This document shows, piece after piece, positions 28,641 through 36,583 of a stretch of 64,000 nt of DNA (position 1 is its first letter; the number at the start of each line of letters is the position of its first letter). A program made the translations under genes and the position numbers. Location: contig JADJYK010000019.1 in NCBI GenBank assembly GCA_016719815.1, positions 1 to 64,000 of the forward strand, written 5' to 3'. This DNA is from Chitinophagaceae bacterium. GTDB lineage: Bacteria > Bacteroidota > Bacteroidia > Chitinophagales > Chitinophagaceae. The notes beneath the pieces were generated by a model, which saw only the letters and a list, made by a program, of their open reading frames with translations, was not told the origin of the DNA and ran no database searches.

Positions 28641-28994
28641 TTACTTTAACGAATTGCGTAATGCATTTATCATTACCACTATTTCTTCACACATTTTATA
28701 GATTCTATCAAAATCCGGTTTACTAATATAGCCCCGTCTTTCAGCCAGGTAAATACAACCCACTACTTCAACTGCTGATCGAAGTGCAATTCCGAGAAAT
28801 CGCTTAAACTCCGGAGTGGTCTGCCCAGTTGATCCCTCAACAATATTCAACGACACCGAATCAGCTGCCCGCCTTATCTGAGAGGTAAGGGAATATAGTT
28901 CGTCCTTGGGAAAAGACTTTGTTACCTGGTTAACAAAATCCGATAATTCAACAGCTTTTTGCCAGACAATTAATTTTTCAAATTTAAATGCCAT
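28641..28994 (-). CDS. Four-helix bundle protein (23S rRNA intervening-sequence / S23 family)
   Basis: 117 residues, intact. The pattern FEKLIVWQKAVELSDFVNQV, TKSFPKDELYSLTSQIRRAA, DSVSLNIVEGSTG, FKRFLGIALRSAVEVVGCIY and a last helix EEIVVMINALRNSLK is the S23/IVP four-helix bundle. These proteins were first noted inside 23S rRNA intervening sequences, but most genomic copies are stand-alone, and their function is not established. Here it is inserted between aguA and aguB, 11 bases upstream of the aguA start. Confidence 0.9.
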   Translation of the reverse strand: MAFKFEKLIVWQKAVELSDFVNQVTKSFPKDELYSLTSQIRRAADSVSLNIVEGSTGQTTPEFKRFLGIALRSAVEVVGCIYLAERRGYISKPDFDRIYKMCEEIVVMINALRNSLK

Positions 28995-29053
28995 AAAGAA
29001 TTTGTGAATTTTAGTGACTAGCTTACAGACTTTCTGTCTTGCTGTCTTCCTGA

Positions 29054-29925
29054 CTACTCGTCAATAAACCGTTTTGTAATGGGCTGGTACGAATCAATCC
29101 TCCTGTCACGCATAAAAGGCCAGTGTGTTCTGTAACGGTCAGTTTGGGAAAGATCAATTTCAATCACTTTCGTTTCCTCATGATCATGTGAAGCCTGGTA
29201 GAGTACTGTTCCGAAAGGATTGGACACAAATGAGCCACCCCAGAATTTCATAGCGCCGTTCTGTTCAAAACCAGCACGGTTCACACTTACCACATGCACA
29301 CCATTTGCCACAGCATGACTGCGTTGAATCGTTTGCCATGCATTGTACTGTTCCGTGTTTGTTTCGGCATCCTGCAAAGTTGCCCAGCCGATAGCTGTTG
29401 GATAAAACAGTATTTCTGCACCCATCAGCGAAGTAATCCTTGCAGCTTCCGGATACCATTGATCCCAGCAAATAAGCACCCCAAATGTGGCGTACTTTGT
29501 TTTCCAAACCTTATAACCAAGGTCGCCGGGAGTGAAGTAGAATTTTTCAAAGTAAGCCGGGTCATCCGGTATGTGCATCTTCCTGTATTTGCCTAAGTAA
29601 GAACCATCTGCATCAATCACCGCAGTGGTATTATGATACAGACCCTGTGCTCTCTTTTCAAACAGGGAAGCGATGATGACCACATTCAGTTCATCCGCCA
29701 CTTTTTGTAGTACTTCTGTTGATGGGCCGGGAATAGTTTCCGCCAATTTGAAATTTTCATAATCTTCCACATCGCAGAAATAAAGCGAAGTAAACAGCTC
29801 CTGCAAGCAAACAATTTGCGCCCCGGAAGCGACCGCCTTTCTTACTTCAGCGATTGCCTCTGCAAATTCTCATCTTTATTTGCAGAACATGTCATCTGCA
29901 CCAGCCCGATTTTTACTTTACTCAT
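29054..29925 (-). CDS. aguB: N-carbamoylputrescine amidase (frameshifted near its start)
   Basis: Nitrilase-superfamily enzyme converting N-carbamoylputrescine to putrescine. From the ATG at 29925 the protein reads MSKVKIGLVQMTCSANKDEN and, after one added base near 29865, LAEAIAEVRKAVASGAQIVC and LQELFTSLYFCDVEDYENF. The catalytic triad is Glu (early), Lys in GKYRKMHIPDDP and Cys in GVLICWDQWYPEAARI. AIGWATLQDAETNTEQYNAW and VHVVSVNRAGFE match the AguB subgroup. About 290 residues. It pairs with aguA, separated by the four-helix-bundle gene. Confidence 0.93.
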
Positions 29926-29964
29926 AATATTCTATTAAGGCACAAAAATATAGGTTTGAAAATA

Positions 29965-32379
29965 TTAAGCCGAGTTTCTGCCCGCATTAATAATACCAAA
30001 CGAACAGCGCATCGCCAGCTTCTCATATGTCTCCTTCACCGGCGCCTGTACTAATTGCTCATCCAGTTCCCGGATTTTTGTCAGTGCATATTGTTGAACC
30101 GTTACCAGTGGCAGTACAATCTTTTCCCGCATCTGGATAGACAAACGGTCAACCGGGTAATCAGACATCAGTTCTATTTCACCGGTAACTTTTGACAAGT
30201 ATTGCTTTGTTAATTCATACTCCTTGTAAATCATACTCCATATCTCACCAAACTGCTTGTGCCCGGAGAGATAAGCTGTAACAGGAAAGTACGACTTCAT
30301 CATGGCCATTTCGCAGTTATCAATCAGTGTTTTGAAGTAAAGTGACTGATGATATAGTTTTTGCACCTGCAATAATTTTCCCTGTTTTTCAATTTGCAGT
30401 AATGCGGTGCCTACTCCATAGTAACCCGTTACATTTTGCTTCAGTTGGCTCCATGAACCGGCAAAAGGAATAGCCCTTAAGTCCTTTAACGACAGCCCTG
30501 ATGCTGCCCCTCTTTTGGCTGGCCGGCTGCCAATATTTGTCTGGCTGTAAAAACGTAAAGGGCTTACCTGTAACAGGTAATCGGTCAGGTAAGGATGGTC
30601 ACGCAGTTCCCTGTATGCTTCAAATGTGGCATCAGAAAATTCTTTCAACAACTTTTCTTCTTCCGTACTTAAAGTGATTTCCCTGTCAGAGAATAATTCA
30701 TTAGAAATACCGGCATTCAGCAATTGCTCAATATTAAACTGGGCAGCATCTACTGTCCCAAAATTGGAACTCACCGTCTGTCCCTGCACAGTCAGTTGGA
30801 TTTCTTTATTCTCAATATTATGTCCCATGGATGCATAAAACTTATGCGTCTTCCCTCCCCCTCTCGAAGGAGGGCCACCACGTCCATCAAAGAACAATAC
30901 ATCAACACCATTTTGCCTGGAGATAGCAGTAAGTTCTTCCTTGGCTTTATAAATACTCCAGTTGGCCATCATGTAACCGCCATCCTTTGTGCCGTCCGAA
31001 AAACCAAGCATGATAGTTTGCCGGTTGTTTCTTCTATGCAAATGCTCCCGGTAAATAGGTGTATTGTACAAGTGCTGCATTACTGCCGCTGCATTGGTAA
31101 GGTCTTCTATGGTTTCAAACAGCGGTATGATGTCAATATTCAGTTCTTCTTTCTTCCAGCCGCTAAGCATAAACAGTCCATACACTTCCATAGCATTCAG
31201 CGCACTGTTGCACTGGCTGATAATATACCTGTTACAACCCTCCTCGCCATTTTGTTTTTGTATGGTATGCACAGAAGACATCACTTTCAGTGTATCAGCA
31301 AACACAGGGTTTTCTATCAAACCGACATCGGCTGTTTCTTTTACTCCTGAAAGCATTTCCAGTTTTTTTTCATCGGGCAAAGAAGTATAATCAGGCAATA
31401 ATGAAGGCTGTTTTTCGGCAATAGCTTCCAGCACTTTTCCATGAACCGTGCTTTCCTGCCGTACATCCAGCGATGCGAAGTAGAGACCGAACAACTCAAC
31501 TTTGTTTATCAGGTTACTGATCAGGTGCAAAAAGAGACCGTTGTGCTGATAGATTATTAATTCCCTAATTTTCTGTAAAGGACTAAGTATTTCCTCTTTT
31601 GTCAGGTCTGAAGTAAAGCCCGGTATGAAAATATTGTTGTAAAGCTTCTGTTCCAGTTCCTGCAGCAACACATCCACTCCGTCAAAAGTCAGGCGGCGGC
31701 GCAGTTTCCGCACATCCATGTAATAACACTTAATAATGCTGCCCCTTAAAGCGTTGGCCACCTGTAAAGTAATGTCATTGGTTACAAAGGGGTTCCCATC
31801 CCTGTCACCACCCGGCCAGAAACCCATTTTGATAACTGGGTTCCTATCGCTGACTGCATCAGGAAATTCATTCTTAAGTGTTGTGATGATCCTTCCTGCT
31901 GCAGCGTAAAACACATTCTCCAGGTACCAGACAAGGCTAATGGCTTCATCATAAGGTGTGGGTTTTTTCTTTTTAAAGAAAGGCGTCCGGCCCAATTGCA
32001 TCAGGTAAGTGTTTACCAGGTTGGTATTGTTTTCTGATAACGCATTTGACAAATCATTTATAATACCCAAAACAGACCCCGGGTAAAACTGTGTGGGATG
32101 TGCCGTTAGCACCAGCCTTACAGAAAAATTTTCCAGCTTTTTAGCAAGGGCTTCCTCTTTGTCCTGTTTCATCACTTCAGAATCAAGATGCTTGAGTGTG
32201 CCTGCACCGTTCATATCATGAATAATGCTGAAGGCTGCTTCCTCCAGTGCATCAAACAACACCACCTGCCGCTCTACATACTGCACAAAACGAAAGAGCA
32301 GATCGGTCCGTTCGCTTTCTTTCTGGTAAGTTACCTCACTTCTGAACTGCTGCATCGATTTTCCTGAAGTAAATGCCAT
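29965..32379 (-). CDS. ppc: Phosphoenolpyruvate carboxylase (N-terminal segment appears to be missing)
   Basis: Carboxylates PEP to oxaloacetate to feed the TCA cycle. Recognised by VRLVLTAHPTQFYPGSVLGI (catalytic His), MGFWPGGDRDGNPFVT, ASLDVRQESTVHGKVL, MLGFSDGTKDGGYMMANWS, FFDGRGGPPSRGGGKTH (the conserved RGG loop), GSRPAKRGAASG and the C-terminal FGIINAGRNSA. At 804 residues it is about 45 shorter than I expect for Bacteroidota relatives. The gap lies between MQQFRSEVTYQK and SERTDLLFRFVQYVERQ, where a helical segment normally sits, and the loss is in frame. Likely deletion in the data or the strain. Confidence 0.95.
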   Translation of the reverse strand: MAFTSGKSMQQFRSEVTYQKESERTDLLFRFVQYVERQVVLFDALEEAAFSIIHDMNGAGTLKHLDSEVMKQDKEEALAKKLENFSVRLVLTAHPTQFYPGSVLGIINDLSNALSENNTNLVNTYLMQLGRTPFFKKKKPTPYDEAISLVWYLENVFYAAAGRIITTLKNEFPDAVSDRNPVIKMGFWPGGDRDGNPFVTNDITLQVANALRGSIIKCYYMDVRKLRRRLTFDGVDVLLQELEQKLYNNIFIPGFTSDLTKEEILSPLQKIRELIIYQHNGLFLHLISNLINKVELFGLYFASLDVRQESTVHGKVLEAIAEKQPSLLPDYTSLPDEKKLEMLSGVKETADVGLIENPVFADTLKVMSSVHTIQKQNGEEGCNRYIISQCNSALNAMEVYGLFMLSGWKKEELNIDIIPLFETIEDLTNAAAVMQHLYNTPIYREHLHRRNNRQTIMLGFSDGTKDGGYMMANWSIYKAKEELTAISRQNGVDVLFFDGRGGPPSRGGGKTHKFYASMGHNIENKEIQLTVQGQTVSSNFGTVDAAQFNIEQLLNAGISNELFSDREITLSTEEEKLLKEFSDATFEAYRELRDHPYLTDYLLQVSPLRFYSQTNIGSRPAKRGAASGLSLKDLRAIPFAGSWSQLKQNVTGYYGVGTALLQIEKQGKLLQVQKLYHQSLYFKTLIDNCEMAMMKSYFPVTAYLSGHKQFGEIWSMIYKEYELTKQYLSKVTGEIELMSDYPVDRLSIQMREKIVLPLVTVQQYALTKIRELDEQLVQAPVKETYEKLAMRCSFGIINAGRNSA

Positions 32380-32475
32380 GGTTTATGTTTCTTTTAGTTG
32401 GAATGGCAAGCAGCACATAAAAATAACTTTTGAAAACGTTACGGCCAATTTTAACTACCGTACTGGGTACTGATG

Positions 32476-32506
32476 AAAAAAAAGGCTCTGCAGTTTTGCA
32501 GAGCCC
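32476..32506 (-). terminator. Rho-independent terminator of the alpha operon
   Basis: Stem GGCTCTGCA/TGCAGAGCC with a TTT-rich loop at 32484-32505, followed on the minus strand by eight U (32476-32483). It lies just past the rplQ stop. Confidence 0.85.
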
Positions 32507-32529
32507 TTGATTTATTTCGGTAAACCGGT

Positions 32530-33012
32530 TTATTCGCCAGCTTTTGCTTCTTCTGCGGTTGCTTCTGTTGTTTCGCCTTTCTTTTTAGCACCACCTGAAC
32601 GACGGGTTTTCTTGGTAGCAGCTTTCGCTTCACCTTTACCCTTGCCGTAAATCTCGTTAAAGTCAACCAGCTCAATCATAGCAGTATCGGCATTATCACC
32701 AGGACGGAAGCCCAGTTTGATAATACGGGTATAACCACCCGGACGACCACCTACTTTTTCAGCAACAGTGCTGAACAGTTCTTTCACTGCCTCTTTATCC
32801 TGCAGGTAGCTGAAAACCACACGACGCTGGTGTGTTGTGTTTTCTTTTCCCTTGGTGATGATGGGCTCAACATATACTCTTAAAGCTTTTGCTTTAGCAG
32901 TAGTGGTAACAATCCTTTTGTGCTGGATCAGCTGGCAGGCCAGGTTGCTCAGCAAAGCATCTCTGTGTGCTTTTTTGCGGCCTAAATTTTTAATCTTGTC
33001 TCCGTGACGCAT
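32530..33012 (-). CDS. rplQ: 50S ribosomal protein L17
   Basis: 160 residues, intact. MRHGDKIKNLGRKKAHRDAL and LLSNLACQLIQHKRIVTTTA are the conserved N-terminal region; the core continues with KALRVYVEPIITKGKENT, RVVFSYLQDKEAVKELF and GRPGGYTRIIKLGFRPGDNA. A lysine-alanine-rich tail of about 35 residues follows, as is usual in Bacteroidota. Last gene of the alpha operon, just upstream of a strong terminator. Confidence 0.98.
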   Translation of the reverse strand: MRHGDKIKNLGRKKAHRDALLSNLACQLIQHKRIVTTTAKAKALRVYVEPIITKGKENTTHQRRVVFSYLQDKEAVKELFSTVAEKVGGRPGGYTRIIKLGFRPGDNADTAMIELVDFNEIYGKGKGEAKAATKKTRRSGGAKKKGETTEATAEEAKAGE

Positions 33013-33155
33013 GACGTTTAAGTTTTAGACATTGCACCGTGTCAGGATTTGCAATGTTCGCCGGTTCGTAAACCGGCATTAGATAATAATTGTTATGCTC
33101 TTTATTAAAGCCCTCTTAAGCCCCTCCTTCGGAGGGGGTTTGGGAGGTCTTAGAA
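33013..33155. repeat. rpoA-rplQ spacer with two hairpins (CCTCCTTCGGAGG and CCGGTTCGTAAACCGG type)
   Basis: Non-coding spacer inside the alpha operon. It holds the stem GCCGGTT/AACCGGC at about 33060-33076 and the palindrome CCCCTCCTTCGGAGGGG at 33121-33137. Such CCCTCC...GGAGGG elements resemble the palindromic spacer repeats near 3050 and 3250. A processing or attenuation role is inference. Confidence 0.5.
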
Positions 33156-34151
33156 TCAGCTTAAATCAATACCCAGTTTCACCAGGTCCATTCCAAAATG
33201 TAGGCCTCTTTCTGTAAGCACCTGCTCAATTTCAGCCAGTGATTTCTGACCAAAGTTGCGGAACTTCATCAGGTCTTCCTGCTCATACTGTACCAGTTCG
33301 CTGAGTGAGTTAATCTTCGCAGCTTTCAGGCAGTTAAAGGCACGAACAGAAAGGTCGAGGTCCTCAAGAGGAGTTTTCAGCACCTTGCGGAGTTGCAGTG
33401 TTTGCTCATCCACCAGGTCTTCTTTCTTCTCTTCCTTATTATCGAATGTGATGTTTTCGTCAGTAATAATCATCAGGTGCTGGATCAGTATCCTTGAAGC
33501 CTGCTTTACCGCTTCTTCCGGGTGAATAGTACCGTCGGTAGAAACTTCCATGATCAGTTTTTCAAAGTCAGTCCTTTGCTCCACACGGGTATTTTCGATA
33601 GTGTACTTCACATTCTTTATAGGTGTGAAGATGGCATCAATCGGAATATAACCCAGCGGTGCATCTTTTGGCTTGTTGTCTTCAGCCGGAACATAACCAC
33701 GGCCTTTGCCAATAGTCAGCTCAATATCCATTCTTGCTGAGGAATCCAATGTGCAAATCAGCAGATCGGGATTCATTACCTGGAAGGTATGTGTACCCTC
33801 GCCGATCATACCGGCAGTAAACTCAGTTTTATTTTTTATTGACAGAATAATTTTCTCATTTGTCACTTCATGCTCAGCGATTTTCTTAAACCGCACCTGC
33901 TTCAGGTTCAGAAACATTTCAACCACATCTTCACTTATGCCTTTCATGGTGGCAAATTCATGATCAACACCTTCGATCTTAACACCAATGATTGCAAATC
34001 CTTCCAGCGAGTTTAATAATACCATGCGCAATGAATTACCAATGGTTACACCATAACCGGGTTCCAATGGACGAAACTCAAACTGAGCTTCAAAATCAGT
34101 TGCTTTCTGCAAAATGATTTTATCGGGCTTCTGGAAATTTAAAATGGCCAT
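33156..34151 (-). CDS. rpoA: DNA-directed RNA polymerase subunit alpha
   Basis: 331 residues, intact. The amino-terminal assembly domain has EFRPLEPGYGVTIGNSLRMV and LLNSLEGFAIIGVKIEGVDH, then TMKGISEDVVEMFLNLKQVR and VNYVPAEDN-like elements. The carboxy-terminal promoter-contact domain, from about residue 255, shows LKTPLEDLDLSVRAFNCLKA, INSLSELVQYEQEDLMKFRN and FGQKSLAEIEQVLTERGL. Normal length and position downstream of rpsD. Confidence 0.98.
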   Translation of the reverse strand: MAILNFQKPDKIILQKATDFEAQFEFRPLEPGYGVTIGNSLRMVLLNSLEGFAIIGVKIEGVDHEFATMKGISEDVVEMFLNLKQVRFKKIAEHEVTNEKIILSIKNKTEFTAGMIGEGTHTFQVMNPDLLICTLDSSARMDIELTIGKGRGYVPAEDNKPKDAPLGYIPIDAIFTPIKNVKYTIENTRVEQRTDFEKLIMEVSTDGTIHPEEAVKQASRILIQHLMIITDENITFDNKEEKKEDLVDEQTLQLRKVLKTPLEDLDLSVRAFNCLKAAKINSLSELVQYEQEDLMKFRNFGQKSLAEIEQVLTERGLHFGMDLVKLGIDLS

Positions 34152-34232
34152 TATTATTATTTTAGATTTACGATTACAGATTTATGGATTACTCAAAAGC
34201 TACTCGCAATTGACTATTCACCATTCATCTCA
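34152..34232. repeat. rpoA-rpsD spacer, low-complexity AGATTTACGATTACAG repeat
   Basis: Degenerate AT-rich copies of the unit (T)AGATTTACGATTACAGATTT followed by CTATTCACCATTCATC. Non-coding, similar in style to 4455-4500. Confidence 0.4.
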
Positions 34233-34838
34233 TTACTTAGAATACAATTCTACAATCAGTTGCTCCTTAATGTTTTCAGGAACGCTTTCCCTTTCAGGAT
34301 AAGTGATGAAGGTGCCTTTCATTTCAGTTTCGTTGAAATCAACCCAACTGAATTTGGGGTTCTTGGCACGCACCACACTGCTGATAGAGGTTCTTCCCTT
34401 GCTGCCTTCTTTGATAGTTACAACATCACCTGGCTTCAGTTGGAAAGAAGGTACGTTTACCACCTCACCATTCACTTCAATGTGTTTATGGCTTACCAAC
34501 TGGCGTGCAGCAGGGCGGCTGGGTGCAATACCCATGCGGAACACTGTATTGTCGAGACGGGCTTCCAGAAGTTTAATCAGGTTTTCACCGGTTACACCTT
34601 TACGGCGGGCAGCCTCTTCAAATGTTTTGCGGAATTGTTTCTCTAATACACCGTAAGTGTATTTGGCCTTTTGTTTTTCACGAAGTTGCAGGGCATATTC
34701 GCCAAGCGTCTTACGCTTACGCTTTTCACCATGCATACCGGGAGGGTTGCTGTTTTTACCCAACCACTTACCATTACCCAGGATGGGCTCACCAAAAATG
34801 CGGGAGATTTTGGTCTTTGGACCATTGTATCTTGCCAT
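34233..34838 (-). CDS. rpsD: 30S ribosomal protein S4
   Basis: 201 residues, intact. MARYNGPKTKISRIFGEPIL is the start; LGEYALQLREKQKAKYTYGV and LEKQFRKTFEEAARRKGVTG make up the helical domain, and an S4 RNA-binding domain follows from about residue 90 (ARLDNTVFRMGIAPSRPAAR, QLVSHKHIEVNGEVVNVPSF). It ends PENIKEQLIVELYSK. S4 is a primary 16S assembly protein and, in some bacteria, the autoregulator of this operon through a pseudoknot in the mRNA. Confidence 0.98.
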   Translation of the reverse strand: MARYNGPKTKISRIFGEPILGNGKWLGKNSNPPGMHGEKRKRKTLGEYALQLREKQKAKYTYGVLEKQFRKTFEEAARRKGVTGENLIKLLEARLDNTVFRMGIAPSRPAARQLVSHKHIEVNGEVVNVPSFQLKPGDVVTIKEGSKGRTSISSVVRAKNPKFSWVDFNETEMKGTFITYPERESVPENIKEQLIVELYSK

Positions 34839-34943
34839 AGTTTTTATTCATTTCCGCTTTTTAAAAACCGGTGAACTGATCGTTGAAAGCGGTAAAAATT
34901 AATCAGTCACCCTTTAATTAAATGAAAGCACTATGCTTCAATA

Positions 34944-35022
34944 TGTATTTAGCTGCGAGCTTTGAGCACAGAGCTGCGAGCAAAAAAAGCTCAAAGCTCA
35001 TAGCTACTTGCCCATAGCTCTC
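34944..35022. repeat. rpsD-rpsK spacer with AGCTC-rich repeats and an 11-bp hairpin
   Basis: Degenerate AGCTGCGAGC / AGCTCATAGCT repeats. GAGCTTTGAGC at 34957-34967 pairs perfectly with GCTCAAAGCTC at 34989-34999 (21-nt loop). 34839-34943 upstream of it holds no gene or strong structure that I can see. Confidence 0.55.
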
Positions 35023-35431
35023 TTAAACTCTTCTCTTTTTCGGAGGACGGCAACCGTTGTGCGGCAGTGGCGTTACATCCTTAATCTGTACCACTTCAAT
35101 ACCCGACTGAGAAATTGAACGGATGGCACCCTCACGACCAGAACCTGGTCCTTTTACATACACATCCACTCTTTTCAAACCGGCATCAAATGCCACTTTA
35201 GCAGCATCTGCTGAAGCCATCTGCGCAGCATAAGGTGTGTTCTTTTGAACCCTTGAAACCCATTTTGCCCGCACTGCTCCATGAAATAACCTGACCATTC
35301 TTGTTGGTAAGGCTGATAATGATGTTGTTGAAAGTGGCAGAGATATGTGCATCGCCATAAGCGTCCACTTTTACCACTCTTTTCTTTGCAGCCGCTTTTG
35401 CGCTAAGCTGTTGTTGCTGACCTTTTGCCAT
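35023..35431 (-). CDS. rpsK: 30S ribosomal protein S11 (frameshifted once)
   Basis: From the ATG at 35431: MAKGQQQQLSAKAAAKKRVV, then VDAYGDAHISATFNNIIISL and TNKNGQVISWSSAGKMGFKG. One extra A in the run at 35243-35246 restores GSKKNTPYAAQMASADAAKV, and the protein continues AFDAGLKRVDVYVKGPGSGR and ends KDVTPLPHNGCRPPKKRRV. Repaired length about 136 residues, as expected. S11 is essential, so the shift is almost certainly a sequence error. A candidate RNA structure lies between this gene and rpsM. Confidence 0.96.
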
Positions 35432-35470
35432 AATTTTTGTTCAGAGGTAATCTTTACGTTTTATAAATTG

Positions 35471-35547
35471 TCCCACTTGTAGTGGGATGAATCAATCCTC
35501 CTGCTGACTTACGAAGCGATCCGGTATTGATTCATGATTTGTAAGTC
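35471..35547 (-). promoter_or_regulatory. Candidate structured mRNA element (interleaved stems, possible pseudoknot) between rpsM and rpsK
   Basis: ATGAATCAAT at 35487-35496 is the exact reverse complement of ATTGATTCAT at 35526-35535 (10 bp), and GACTTAC at 35506-35512 of GTAAGTC at 35541-35547 (7 bp). The two pairs interleave, so they either form an H-type pseudoknot or are mutually exclusive hairpins. A third stem TCCCACT/AGTGGGA at 35471-35487 lies closer to rpsK, whose ATG is 39 bases further on. Function as a ribosomal-protein leader is inference; the 7-bp pair alone could be chance. Confidence 0.45.
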
Positions 35548-35596
35548 GTTATATGAGAAAGCCAGATAGCTGAATTCAGACATCCGACTTCTGATA

Positions 35597-35977
35597 CTAC
35601 TTCTTAGGCGCTTTCTTTTTACCGGCAACAGTTTTCCTTTTTCCTTTCCTGGTACGGCTGTTGGTTTTGGTACGCTGGCCACGAACCGGCAAACCTTTAC
35701 GATGACGAAGCCCACGGTAGCAGGCAATATCAAGCAAACGCTTAATACTCATCTGTACTTCAGAACGAAACTGACCTTCCACCTTCAGCTCTTCCGTAAT
35801 TGTATGACGGATAGCATTCAGTTCATCATCATTCCACTCATTTACCTTCTTGTTACGGTCAATGTTATTAGAGTCAAGAATGTACTTAGCGGTAGAAGGG
35901 CCAATACCGTATATATAGGTAAGTCCTATTTCGCCTCTTTTATTTTTTGGTAAGTCAACACCGGCAATACGAGCCAT
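35597..35977 (-). CDS. rpsM: 30S ribosomal protein S13
   Basis: 126 residues, intact. MARIAGVDLPKNKRGEIGLT is the start. The H2TH-like region TYIYGIGPSTAKYILDSNNI and INDDELNAIRH-like helix follow, then VQMSIKRLLDIACYRGLRHR and the C-terminal RKGLPVRGQRTKTNSRTRKG with a basic tail. Contacts the head of the small subunit and the P-site tRNA. Lies between rpmJ and rpsK in the alpha operon. Confidence 0.98.
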   Translation of the reverse strand: MARIAGVDLPKNKRGEIGLTYIYGIGPSTAKYILDSNNIDRNKKVNEWNDDELNAIRHTITEELKVEGQFRSEVQMSIKRLLDIACYRGLRHRKGLPVRGQRTKTNSRTRKGKRKTVAGKKKAPKK

Positions 35978-35984
35978 ATTATCT

Positions 35985-36075
35985 GTTTATTGTTTGTTTG
36001 TTGTTGTTGTTGCTTCGAGCTGTCAGCTTCGAGCATCGAGACTTAAACTCTTAGCTCACAGCTATTAGTTCATAC
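35985..36075. repeat. rpsM-rpmJ spacer with GTT microsatellite and duplicated GCTTCGAGC
   Basis: A (GTTGTT)n stretch at about 35990-36012 is followed by GCTTCGAGC at 36012-36020 and again at 36026-36034, then AGCTCACAGCTATTAG. Same AGCTC theme as the neighbouring spacers. Confidence 0.5.
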
Positions 36076-36081
36076 CTTTTC

Positions 36082-36198
36082 TTATCCCTGACGTTGCTTG
36101 AAGCGGGGATTCTTTTTGTTAATTACGTACAGTTTGCCCTTGCGACGTACGATTTTGCAATCTGCACTTCTTTTTTTAATGGATGCTCTTACTTTCAT
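36082..36198 (-). CDS. rpmJ: 50S ribosomal protein L36
   Basis: 38 residues from the ATG at 36198, reading MKVRASIKKRSADCKIVRRK then GKLYVINKKNPRFKQRQG and a stop at 36082-36084. This is the canonical L36, with the first Cys (SADCKIVRR) kept but the other zinc-ribbon Cys/His positions replaced, that is, the form often called C-minus. Standard place after infA in the alpha operon. Confidence 0.97.
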   Translation of the reverse strand: MKVRASIKKRSADCKIVRRKGKLYVINKKNPRFKQRQG

Positions 36199-36259
36199 TT
36201 TGTTAGCTTTTAGCTTTGAGCTACCAGCCTCGAGCTCATAGCTCTCAGCTCACAGCCGT
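36199..36259. repeat. infA-rpmJ spacer made of AGCTTTGAGCT / GAGCTCATAGCTC repeats
   Basis: The spacer is nearly all degenerate copies of the AGCT(C/T) motif, for example AGCTTTTAGCTTTGAGCT and GAGCTCATAGCTCTCAGCTC. No ribosome-binding consensus is obvious. Confidence 0.5.
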
Positions 36260-36478
36260 TTATTTATACCTGAAATTTATTCTTCCCCTTGTTAAATCAT
36301 ATGGCGACAACTCCACTCCCACTTTATCACCCGGTAGAATTCTGATGTAGTGCATCCGCATTTTACCAGAGATCGTAGCCAGAATTTCATGGCCATTTTC
36401 AAGCTTCACCCTGAACATGGCATTGGACAATGCTTCAATAATCGTCCCGTCCTGTTTAATAAGTGGTTGTTTTGACAT
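36260..36478 (-). CDS. infA: Translation initiation factor IF-1
   Basis: 72 residues from the ATG at 36478 (MSKQPLIKQDGTIIEALSNA). A longer ORF starting at 36496 overlaps the promoter box and is rejected. The OB-fold core reads MFRVKLENGHEILATISGKM, RMHYIRILPGDKVGVELSPY and DLTRGRINFRYK, all conserved in IF-1. It is the first gene of the alpha operon, with a TACCTTTG box 15 bases upstream. Confidence 0.97.
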   Translation of the reverse strand: MSKQPLIKQDGTIIEALSNAMFRVKLENGHEILATISGKMRMHYIRILPGDKVGVELSPYDLTRGRINFRYK

Positions 36479-36493
36479 ATTTTTTTGGGAACG

Positions 36494-36501
36494 CAAAGGT
36501 A
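36494..36501 (-). promoter_or_regulatory. -7 promoter box TACCTTTG of the alpha operon
   Basis: Exact TAnnTTTG match on the minus strand, 15 bases before the infA ATG. Immediately upstream is the terminator of the preceding gene, so this is probably the operon's own promoter. Confidence 0.55.
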
Positions 36502-36514
36502 AGTGTATCAGGCT

Positions 36515-36550
36515 GAAAAAAGAAAAAACCCCGTCATTTTTTGGGGTTTC
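36515..36550 (-). terminator. Terminator of the 36584 gene
   Basis: Stem AACCCC/GGGGTT at about 36527-36548, followed on the minus strand by a U-rich run. It insulates the alpha operon promoter from the upstream gene. Confidence 0.65.
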
Positions 36551-36583
36551 TTCTTAAAATCAGGTGACAAGTATTATAATCTT

